Shown here: positions 35,044 through 44,313 of the stretch, piece after piece | Layout of the letters: every line of letters begins with the position of its first letter | Numbering within the stretch: the stretch's first letter is position 1 | Made by a program: the position numbers and the translations under genes | Notes under the pieces: model-generated | What the model was told of the DNA's origin: nothing | Database searches by the model: none | Seen by the model: only the letters and a program-made list of their open reading frames with translations | NCBI GenBank assembly: GCA_006384855.1 | Contig: VCJN01003112.1 | Location: forward strand, 39,076-103,075 | DNA length: 64,000 nucleotides | Direction of reading: 5' to 3' | Origin: Tetraselmis striata | Taxonomy: Eukaryota > Chlorophyta > Chlorodendrophyceae > Chlorodendrales > Chlorodendraceae

Positions 35044-35648
35044 TAGACCCATTGTAATTAAATTTCTAGTATTTCCCTAATACTTTATGCAGTTGCCGAC
35101 CCCTCCGCCATAAATCCGAAAATATCCGGTGCCTTGACGTTAAATTTGCCAGCTAGGAGTAGGCGCGCCCATGTCCGCTTAACCACACCCCGAAGCTCGA
35201 CGCTCATTGGCCGCTGATCCAGCCTGGCACCTCACCTTTATTAAATCACAAAACCAACCGTGACTACCGTGTAATGCATTTTTGCAGCCTTTGTTGTGTA
35301 TCGACCAGTACCCTACTGCCCCGCCTGCTCGTCATCATCACTCGTCATCACGCGGGTATCTTCCGCGCGTACTCGTGAGGAGGCGCGCGCCTAAAAGCAA
35401 ATATGAAGGGCGGCGATCCCCGTAAAGTACAGTGACTCGTGTACTCGTCTCGTACTTTGTGCACTCGTGACTACCGAGTACCCGCTACTCGCTATAGTAC
35501 TTTGATGCAGGGCTCCGCTGCCGTACTCATCCTTACCGCCAATTTTAAAGTACTGTGACGCCTAACGTTAGGCGCGATATATACAGGCGACTACTCGCGC
35601 CTGGTAGTCGTTAAGCGCGGTTAAGCGGACCCCGTTTCGACGAGTGTC

Positions 35649-36319
35649 TTGGCTTCCAGCGTACGGGTGCCGCGATTTCGCGACTTGATACATACGCTGC
35701 GCTTGTACAGCGCGTGCGGGCCGGGCTCCCTATCGCTTTTCCAGTCAGATCACGAGTCGGCCCGCAAGAGTCCCCATGCTGCTTATTATTCGGCGGCCGC
35801 TGCACGGGTGTTGGGACTTCGCCCGCGCGGGGTTTCCGCGCTTGTCACATGCCATGGCACCACGTGTGGTATATTGACCCCTTATGACTTCGCTCTACGG
35901 ATGGCTCAAACCGGAACGCCACTACGGAATTCGTCATGGATCATCTGCCCATCTACTGCCCCGTTGCGAACTGCAAGCACCGCATGCATACCGCTTTGAA
36001 AAGTCTGCGGGCTTCCGTGGCGATTGAAGCGGGGGCGGTGCTCGACCGGGACCGTTCGGGAGTCGGCGACTTGACCCGTGAGACAAGTGGGCTGCGCCCA
36101 CCGGACCGCTCACGGCCGTCAGATTTGACGCTGGCGGGGTGAGGGGGGCCGGCGTGCGATTACATGATAAATTTCGCGTGCGTGACTGTCCTCCACGACC
36201 CCCACTTGAGGCAACGACCCCCGCTGGTGCACCCCGGGGATCGCGGCGACCGAGGCGGAGCACAGCAAGCTGGCGGCGGACCGGGCATCTTCCGCCCCAT
36301 TGCAGAGTGTTCACCGGTA
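35649..36319 (+). pseudogene. Probable C-terminal part of the non-LTR element, left of the Copia insertion
   Basis: Broken plus-strand frames include AAYYSAAAARVLGLRPRGVS, a CHGTTCG knuckle, then MHTALKSLRASVAIEAGAVL, RPPDRSRPSDLTLAG and YMINFACVTVLHD. In order and spacing this resembles the tail of reverse-transcriptase elements with a restriction-like endonuclease: a Cys/His knuckle, an RPxD block, then a D-containing strand. The reading is broken by stops and frame changes. The Copia element interrupts it at 36320-36324, and the continuation is seen at 41997. Confidence 0.45.
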
Positions 36320-36324
36320 CTACC
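36320..36324. repeat. Copia target-site duplication, left
   Basis: CTACC immediately before the LTR; the same five bases follow the other LTR at 41997-42001. Confidence 0.85.
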
Positions 36325-36815
36325 TATTGAAATATGGGCGTGAGGGAAAAGAACGACTGTCTCTTACAACGGGTCGCGCCCTGCCTTTATACTCGCGCAC
36401 GCCATGGTGCGCGCGCCAGCCATGAGCGCATCCGCCACCTTGCGCCATCGCGCGCTGACTGTATTCTCCAGTACTTAACGCATATGTGCGAGCCTGAGTA
36501 TTGGCATTATCTATGTCCGTACAATACAGTATCCGCTGCTGCATCGGCCGATATCATGCAGTATATTCTAGTACTGCATGGCGCCCACCATTGATACTCA
36601 GCAGTACTGGAATCTTGATTGTGCTCGCACGGGCGTCCTCGTACTCGTAGATGTACAGCCGCTCCACGATGTTCGTCTGCTACCGGAGATGTACTCGCGT
36701 CCTCGTACTCGTAGCCGTACGATCGCTCCGCCGTCTACAGATACTGCTGAGAGTGTGCATGCGTCAAGGCTCCAAACAGCCGGTCAAACGCCTGCAAGAC
36801 TGGTATCAAACAACA
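36325..36815 (-). repeat. Copia 3' LTR
   Basis: Equal in length to 41506-41996, with about nine substitutions counted by eye, for example at the equivalents of 36335, 36340 and 36557-36561. Confidence 0.92.
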
Positions 36816-36824
36816 CCCCCACTC
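36816..36824 (-). promoter_or_regulatory. Copia polypurine tract
   Basis: GAGTGGGGG on the element strand, directly abutting the 3' LTR start TGTTG. This is the expected position for plus-strand primer formation. Confidence 0.75.
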
Positions 36825-36836
36825 GCCATGCAGTCA

Positions 36837-39800
36837 TCACGCGCCCAACATCTGCATGGCGAACTCCGCGTGCTTCAGCCTTCCCAGAGGCTTGGTGAGT
36901 GCATCCGCAACCATGTGTGCAGTCGGGCGGTACTCATTTGCCACCTCCCCGCTGAGCACCCTCTCCCGTGTGAAGTGGTACTTGATGGCAATGTGCTTGC
37001 TGCGACCATGGGTCATGGGGTTGCGCGTCAGCGCAATGCAGCTCTGGTTGTCCTCGAAGATCACTGTGGCCTCGGACTGAGCACAACACAGCTCGCGCAG
37101 CAGCTCGCGCAAGAACAGCGCCTCGCACACAGCAGCACACAACGCCATGTACTCCGCCTCCGCCGTTGACAGCGCCACAGTGGCATGCAGCTGCGACTTC
37201 CAACTCACTGCAGCCACAAAGCATGAAGACGAAGCCAGTGGTGGAGCGTCGTGACACCACGTCTCCAGCCCAGTCGGCGTCGCAGTACCCGTGCAGTAGG
37301 CCGTCAGCCTTGCCCCCACTGAAGGTCAGCCCCAGGGTTTTGGTACCCTTCAGGTATCGCAGGACTCGCTTGGCAGCCTGCCAATGGCGCTCTTCAGGCT
37401 TGGCCATCACCCTGCACAACTTGCTCACAGCTTCGGCAATGTCGGGGCGGGTGGCCACCATCGCGTACAACAGGCTGCCCACAAGGGCTTGATATGGCAT
37501 CTCAGCAGCCAACGGCTTGTTGCTACCGGGGACATCGGCACCAACCTCCGCCGGGGTGCTCACAGCGTAAGCGTCAGCAAAGTAGAACTTGTGCACCATG
37601 TCATTAATGTACTTGGCCCGATGCACCTTCAGCGTCGCGTTGTCCCAGTCTCGCTCCACCGCCATGCCTAGCGCCCAGGCACAGACGCCCAAGTCCTTGA
37701 TGTCAAAGCGGGCGCCTAATGCCGTCTTGAAATCCGCGGCCCATACTGCATTCTTGAAGGCAAAAATCATGTCGTCCACGTAAACCACCGGGATGCAGAT
37801 CAACTGCCCACCCTGCCAGTAGACGTACGCGCCAGGGTCGGACTTCAGCTGCTGAAACCCGTAGCACACCAAGAACTTATGCAAGGTGTTGTGCCAATTT
37901 CGGGGTGATTGCTTCAGCCCGTACAGGCTCTTCAACAAGCGCAAGACCATGGGCCGCCCTCTTGCATCGTACTGCTCATAACCAGGCGGCGGCCTCATGT
38001 AGATCTCCTCCTCCACTGGAGCATACAGGAACGCCGTGTCGACATCAACCTGATGGATATTCCAACCGTATTGTACTGCAATCGCAAACAGCACTCGGAT
38101 AGTGGTGAACTTCACGGTCGGTGCAAAAGTCTCTGCATAGTCGATGCCATGTCGTTGACGGCAGTCTTGGACAACCAGTTGGGCCTTGAAGCGTGCGATA
38201 CTGCCATCAGCGTTGTATTTGACCTTGAATACCCATTTGCTGGGAATGGCTGTTCGCTCCTCTGGTAACTCGCACACCACCCACGTGCCCTGCTTCTGCA
38301 ACGAGTTGAATTCTGACTCTACGGCTTGCGCCCATTGCTCCTTGAACGGTCCGGACAGGGCCTGCTTGAGCGTGATGGGCTCATCGACACCCTGTGTCAC
38401 TGCCGCGAATGCGGCGGCCATCATAGCTGCAGCGTCGTCGTTGGGGTTTTCCGGATGCACGACCCACCATTGCCCAGGAGCTCGGCGAGAACGAGCAGGG
38501 TAGGGGTCCCTCTCAGCACGCTGGACTATAGGTTCCTCTTGCCCGCCATCGTTGGTTCCCTCGTTCGTCTCCAACTGGGTCAGCTCCAGCGTGGGTCGCT
38601 GCGGTCCAAGTTCTAGTTCCTCCGCAGTCAGTGGCGCCTCCTCGATCTCAAGCTCCTCCTCAACGTCATCCGTTTCATCCACGACACGCCGGTGAGCCTT
38701 GGTTATCTCTTGCAGCCGTGATGCGTCGGACGTGCTGCCAACTCCGCCGTTATCGACAAGTGCCTGGTATTGGGGGAACATCTCAAGGCTTGCAGCAGCA
38801 TCGCCCCCACTGCTCCCCTTGCTGATGGAAGCCGCATCACGCCAACCCTCATCGAAAATCACATTCCGACTTGCAAACACGCGGCGAGTAGCTGGGTTCC
38901 ACACCAAGTAGGTGTGAGATTCCTGCCCATAACCAACGAAGACCATGGAGTCCCCGTTGGCCGTGTAATGAAACGAAGCGCCACGCTCCTGCGCCAACCG
39001 CTGGCTAAACAACCTGCGGTAGCCATGCTTTGTTTTGCCCGGCAAGTCCGGGACATGCAGAACTCCAAGAAGCACACTGCGTACTTCGCCGCCATCGGCT
39101 CGAACAACCATCCACACCGTCCCCCGGCCCACCGCCAGACAGCAAATACCCCCCACCTCAACCGGTGGTGCAAGCTGCTCATACTCCACGAAGCTGTCAG
39201 AGTCAGCCACCATATGCGGATACGCCCCACTGTCCTTCACCCACATGTCCGGGTAGCTTCCGAGATCATCATTCAGCCCCAGCATGCACGCCCCTCGTGC
39301 ATTGACAACAGCACTCGCAAGAGCAACCGCATCAAGCAAGTAAGCGGAATCAGACTTGGTTACAACACGGGCAGAGCCGCCCATGCCACCAGAGACACTA
39401 CCCGCCTCATCATCAGACATGCCAAAGCAGTCAGACAGCCCAGATAGCGATATGATCTCATCCATGTTGTGGCTGTCCAGGTCATGCTCGCGCTCATTCG
39501 CATGAGCAACAACACCAACAGCCTCAGCCGGCCGCACATCCTCCTCGGACTCATACTCCCCTCCGAAGAGGTCATACAGCAGGGTGCCCGGTTCCGGAGC
39601 CCAATCATCCCACTCGTCATCCAGCAGGGACAGCGCAACGCGCTTTGCAGGTGGGGTGTTACCGGCATTCTCAGCCATGAAAGCAGCATGCTCCTCCTCC
39701 TCATCAGCAACAAAGGCCGCCGGTGCCGGGTCCGCAGCAGCTTGACGCCTGTTGCCTCTTGGGCGCTGCGGGCAGTCCCGCTTGAAGTGAGGCCCGCCGC

Positions 39801-40567
39801 ACTGCCAGCACCCACCGCGCAGAGGGGCACCAAGGCGGCGAGGTCCAGATCCATCGCCTGTGGCCAGATGGGCGGAGCGCTTGGTGCCACCACTGGCTAT
39901 GTAGCCCTCCGCAGATGGCTTTGATGCATGGTTCTTCTCAATACGCTTGGAGTAGTTCTGCGCCAGCTTGAGGCAGTCACCCTCCCAGGTGATGGCGCGG
40001 CCCTCATGCTCCGCGGTCACCTGCAGGATACCGATGATGGGCTCGTACTCGGGACGGAGGCCAGCCAGGAACTGAGTCACAACTTGGTTATGTGATGGAG
40101 CTTCAACATCCTCATGCTCCTCAGCCTCAGCCACCAAGTCCAAGAAGGCGTTTGTCCAGGCGATGGTAGTATGCCTCCGCAGTCTCGGTGCGTTGTTGAC
40201 CGGATTGGAGCACCGCATACATGTCGGAGATCCTGCCGAGATGGCCTCCCTCAAAGCGGGTGCGCAGAGCTGCCCAGGCTTGGCCTCCAGAGGTAGCATT
40301 GTCATTCAGGCGCCGACGGATGACATCCAGGAGCTCCTCGGGGAGCAGCGCAGTCAGGGTTGCATACAGCTTGAAGTGCTGATCAGATGAGGCATGCTCA
40401 CTCATCATCATGGCCTGCTTCATGCCAGTGGCGTTGCAATAGGCCTCCATCTGGTGCCTCCAGCGGCGCCACCCCTTGGTCTGACCAGAGAAAACGGGAA
40501 GCAACGGAATGCGCGGCGCGCGGGCGGACACTCCTTCCGGCATGATGATCACAGTGATGGAAATCAA
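36837..40567 (-). pseudogene. Copia gag-pol, integrase core missing, two frameshifts
   Basis: Gag opens at 40567 with MISITVIIMPEGVSARAP and runs to a frame break near 40145. It then continues with a zinc knuckle CWQCGGPHFKRDC (C-x2-C-x4-H-x4-C). The protease motif is VKDSGAYPHM. The pre-integrase segment LHVPDL...LFSQRLAQERGA is followed at about 38950 directly by MVFVGYGQESHTYLVWNP, which normally lies after the integrase. The HHCC and D-D-E regions are absent. Reverse transcriptase is complete by motif: WVFKVKYNADGSIARFKAQL, QVDVDTAFLYAPVEEEIYM, LLKSLYGLKQSPRNW, VVYVDDM, RPDIAEAVSKLCR. RNase H begins DADWAGD; a second frame break near 37213 precedes ALSTAEAEYMAL, FEDNQSCIAL and the ending MQMLGA. 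Reverse transcription functions might work if the breaks are consensus errors, but integration would need a helper. Confidence 0.88.
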
Positions 40568-41505
40568 CTGCAGAGCGGGACGGAGGCCAAGTCAGCGGTC
40601 TGGTCCTCACATGGCCAAAAGCCCCCACCACTGCTTGCCGCAGTGGCAACTTTCTCCCACCAGAGATGGTCAACAGGGAGAAACTCGGTCAAGATTTCGA
40701 AATTGAGGAGAGAAAACAACCGGAGCCGCACAAACTTTTAATTACCGGCCGCGATTAATCAACAAACAACCGCGGCCTCGCGGAAATCAAATTACCGGCT
40801 ACGATAAATCGGAAAACCACCGGGAAATCCGGCTACTTTTTGATTCTCGTAGATTCGCCTATAACACGGCGGAAACTACGTCGTTCTCCGGTCGCAGACT
40901 GCTGCTAACTCGGCAACCTGCCTGCCTCGTGACGAGGGTCGATACCACTGGCACAAGACCACGACAGAGCGCTCGACGAGGCCGTCTGCCCCCCCTGTGG
41001 CTGGCCGGCGAGGCAGCTCGACACACTCTAACTGGGCGAGCGACAAGCGCACACGAGTCGACACGACTCGAAGCCGGCCCGAGTCGTCGAGAGACTGAAA
41101 GGGCCGTCGGAACGCGGCCCCAGGCGTCGAGAGGCACAGCCGAAACGAGAGGTGTCGACAGCAGCGTCGAGCTGCACAGGCAAACAGCCCCTACGCCCCT
41201 ACAGGACGCCCTCTGCCTAGGGAGGCCAGTGACGAGCAGCGACCTCGCGTCGCACAGGCAAACGAGCCCCACGCCCCGTCCCAGGGCGCCCACTGACTGC
41301 CACCGTCAGTGCACCGCTTCTCGCGGCCACGCTCGGCTCTCAGCGAGCGAAAACGAGTCGTTCGAGTCCCCAGCCCAACAGCGCAGGTCCCCTCCCAAGA
41401 ATCAGCAGCAAGGGGCGGCGGAAGAACCTGGGTGTGATGCTCCTGTGGTTGGCAGAGGCCGCTCCTTGGCTTGGGAGATGAAGGGAAGCGAGGGCCCAAC
41501 TAATC
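40568..41505 (-). other. Copia 5' leader
   Basis: This ~940-bp region between the 5' LTR and gag is unusually long for Copia. It is rich in GTCGA/TCGAC words between 40940 and 41190. Open frames here carry no family motif. Confidence 0.6.
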
Positions 41506-41996
41506 TATTGAAATACGGGCATGAGGGAAAAGAACGACTGTCTCTTACAACGGGTCGCGCCCTGCCTTTATACTCGCGCACGCCATGGTGCGCGCGCCAG
41601 CCATGAGCGCATCCGCCACCTTGCGCCATCGCGCGCTGACTGTATTCTCCAGTACTTAACGCATATGTGCGAGCCTGAGTATTGGCATTATCTATGTCCG
41701 TACAATACAGTATCCGCTGCTGCATCGGCCGATATCCTGCCGTATATTCTAGTACTGCATGGCGCCCACCATTGATACTCAGCAGTACCGGAATCTTGAT
41801 TGTGCTCGCACGGGCGTCCTCGTACTCGTAGATGTACAGCCGCTCCGCGATGTACGTCTGCTGCCGGAGATGTACTCGCGTCCTCGTACTCGTAGCCGTA
41901 CGATCGCTCCGCCGTCTACAGATACTGCTGAGAGTGTGCAGGCGTCAAGGCTCCAAACAGCCGGTCAAACGCCTGCAAGACTGGTATCAAACAACA
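41506..41996 (-). repeat. Copia 5' LTR
   Basis: Equal in length to the 3' LTR and nearly identical to it; the element promoter should lie here. Confidence 0.92.
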
Positions 41997-42001
41997 CTAC
42001 C
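41997..42001. repeat. Copia target-site duplication, right
   Basis: CTACC immediately after the LTR. Confidence 0.85.
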
Positions 42002-42415
42002 TTTTGTGGTTGAGGACCGCGGCCGCCTCGGAAGATCCGCTGTAACGGTGGTCTACATCTTCGCAATGTTGCTTCGTGTGCGCAAATTCCCTGGCGGTCC
42101 TTCCGCCTCGACTTCATGCCCCCTTTGTGGTCAGTCTGTCCGGGCTCTTCGGAACTTTGTTGCCAGCCGGCCCGTTGAGTTCCGCCATCACATGTCGTGC
42201 ACGCGGCGGGGATTGTTGCAGCGAGTCTCTGCTTGCGTGCATGGTACCTTGGGCGGCATTCTCTCTGCCGGAGTGCAGACGGCCTAGTCTGATGCCTCTG
42301 CCCGTGCTCATTCCGCACCCTCTTCTAGTGCTACTTCCACCGCGCGATTGTTGTAGTGGACGTTTCCTAGTGTTGATTTTTCCGGGGGTTTCTTGATCGT
42401 CTTTTGCAGCTAGCC
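42002..42415 (+). pseudogene. Non-LTR element, last coding part and 3' end
   Basis: The plus-strand frame starting in the target duplication reads PFVVEDRGRLGRSAVTVVYI, followed by a possible zinc finger with CPLCGQ and FRHHMSC, and stops at 42285. The first words fit the end of an endonuclease-like domain continuing from 36319. From 42312 to 42412 the sequence matches the dispersed tail at 7793-7913, ending CTTTTGCAGCTAG. Confidence 0.5.
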
Positions 42416-43045
42416 CAGGTAATTATATATATCCACTTCGCACAGCATCAGTCTTCGTTGTAGTGCGCGAGTGCTCGCAAGCAGTTCGCGAGTGGTTCGC
42501 GAACAATTATCCGGAGCAAGCAGGTTCGCGTGCAGGTAGTTCGCGGGAAAACAGCTCGCGAATGCCCTTATTCGTCGCAAGTCGCGGTAGGTTCGCGAAC
42601 ATAGCATATGCCGTCCGTACGATGATCATGCACGCGGGTTTACCGCGACGTTACGAGTATACGGGTAGTCGTAGGGTATACAAAGACCTTCCTTAGTTTC
42701 GCGGGACGTACGAAAATATCGTACAAACACAGTCCGGCGCCCATCCACCTCCCACCCCTCCCCGCGGCCCAACCCATCACTAAGCCGCAAAAACACTCCC
42801 ACACCCTCGCCCGTGACTATAGTCGGGGGTGTGGGTGGGTTATGGGGCTAACCGTGCTCATCCCGCCCTATGACGCCCAATTACCCCCTTGTCGCACTAA
42901 GCGCAAATACCGGGATCCCCTCTTTAATTCTTTATGCAACATTTTGTGGACAAGCGTCCATTGCTGCTACCTATTCATACGCGTGCAGCCACTATCTAGC
43001 TCAAAAAGCGCGTATTTGCCGGAGGTATGATATGGTTACTAGGCT
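42416..43045. other. Gene-free stretch
   Basis: Contains many TTCGCGA/TCGCGAA words between 42470 and 42600. No coding signal seen. Confidence 0.4.
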
Positions 43046-43484
43046 GTGTGGGATGTTGAATGGATTTCGGACGCGATCCGCCCGCGCGCCGGTGCTAGAT
43101 GGCGAGACATATTTCTGGATTACTTCCGACCCATCGCACCATCCCTAGCAAGGTACACCCAGAGTTTCAAAATCGCCACCACTCGGGGCGGTCACGGTCT
43201 CTATCGAATCCCGCATGTGACCATATGTAACCCGAACATTATTGGCCCGATTTATTTTGCAGTTTTCAGTTTTTGTGGACGGGCCGGGGCTGGCCACAAT
43301 CATGGCTCTCTTTTCAGCCCTCGGTCAACGGGTTCCCGGCAAAGATTGGGCCGACCCACCGTTCTACGGGGCCACCTACGACAGCACAGTCTCCAGTTAT
43401 ACATCAACCTACGAAATGGTTGACTTGACCGGTGGTCGCTGCTATTTGAGGAGTAGACACCTTATTTACAGTGTCGCTGTTTAA
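43046..43484 (+). CDS. Unclassified open frames
   Basis: A frame reading MWDVEWISDAIRPRAGARWR, then HGLYRIPHVTICNPNIIGPI, shifts near 43260 to FVDGPGLATIMALFSALGQ, VPGKDWADPPFYGATYD and a stop at 43482. The amino-acid mix looks more coding than the surroundings, but no family is recognised and a frame change is required. It could be a decayed mobile-element gene. Confidence 0.25.
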
Positions 43485-43888
43485 GTTTATGAATAGTCGG
43501 TATATGCAATTATACCCAAAGTGGGGGTGGTTGGTGCACTCAATCTTGATAAACATGCCATTAGGTTGGCATCTCAAGGGCTCTATGGTGAGCTAAGACC
43601 CATAATGGTAGCTCGCGATCGTTTTTTGTTCGATTAGCGAGCTTTGACCACTCGACTGAGTAGGACGTCATGCCTCGAGGCCATCCCGAAACGGTGGAGG
43701 GGGTGGTGCAGTCGGTCGGCAGCACGGTGAGATCAGTTGATTCGCGTTCAGCTACGATATCAAATAAAATAAAACTATTTGAGCGGTACACCACCCGATG
43801 TGAGGAATAACATTGATAATATACCGGTCAATAATGCCCATGCATGAACGCGCCGTAGTTCCGCCACTGTAGGAAAACGTACGACGAC

Positions 43889-44313
43889 ATGGGTGCGCCG
43901 TGGGCATCGCCGTTTGGACGCGTCGACGCGGCCACTGCAGACGATCCACGCAACAACAGGGACACCAAGAGGGTTGCAGTTGGTATCTTGGTAGACCTTA
44001 ACGAGGACCAGGTCCCACAGCTAGCGCAGGTACCGGTTGTGGTGGAGGTCGTTGCTGTTGTGCCTCCGGAAGGTGAACTTCGTGCGAAGCTTATGGCCAT
44101 CAATGCAAACTGAAATTGCGCGACCACATTTGCACGACCGTCGACTGGGATGAACATGTTAAGATCAATGGCGCCACATCCCCGGATATGATGAGGTTAC
44201 TGCAGCTATTCGACATTAGTCTCTTGCTACTGGGGTTGACCAACACGAAAGACCCCGACGCTGCCATGTTCGTTGCCATGGCAACATCATCATGTGAGCA
44301 ACACTGTGAATAG
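43889..44313 (+). CDS. Unclassified open frames
   Basis: Two successive short frames. The first (74 codons) contains RVAVGILVDLNEDQVPQLAQ; the second (65 codons) contains TSPDMMRLLQLFDISLLLLG. There is no family match and no clear splice between them. The antisense strand is also open, so the coding strand is uncertain. Confidence 0.2.

Larger units (their letters stand above)
30825..35648. mobile_element. Possible DNA transposon with ~38-bp terminal inverted repeats
   Basis: The left end reads CACTCGTCGAAACGGGG then TTCGCCTAACCGCGCCTAAC (about 30827-30863). The right end, reverse complemented, reads CACTCGTCGAAACGGGG then TCCGCTTAACCGCGCTTAAC (about 35609-35646). The first 17 bases are identical and the next 20 differ at 3. 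The segment separates the reverse-transcriptase part of the non-LTR element from what looks like its C-terminal part. I see no clear target-site duplication and no recognisable transposase; the interior has unclassified frames on both strands. It could also be a pair of unrelated repeat ends. Confidence 0.4.
36325..41996 (-). mobile_element. Ty1/Copia LTR retrotransposon with complete ends, 5.67 kb
   Basis: Two 491-bp direct repeats bound the element, with a perfect 5-bp CTACC duplication outside them. In element orientation the LTR runs TGTTG...CAATA. A purine tract GAGTGGGGG (36816-36824) lies just inside the 3' LTR. The 5' LTR is at 41506-41996, and a leader of about 940 bp precedes gag at 40567. 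No obvious initiator-tRNA primer site was seen next to the 5' LTR. I count about nine differences between the LTRs, so the insertion is fairly recent. The internal region lacks an integrase core and has two frame breaks. It is inserted in the tail of the older non-LTR element. Confidence 0.92.

Noticed and set aside
36856..40390. Plus-strand open frames antisense to the Copia pol gene
   Set aside because: They are shadows of the GC-rich pol frame on the other strand and show no family motifs.
42463..42600. TTCGCGA-rich stretch as a regulatory array
   Set aside because: The words are irregularly spaced and have no repeat period; probably composition.
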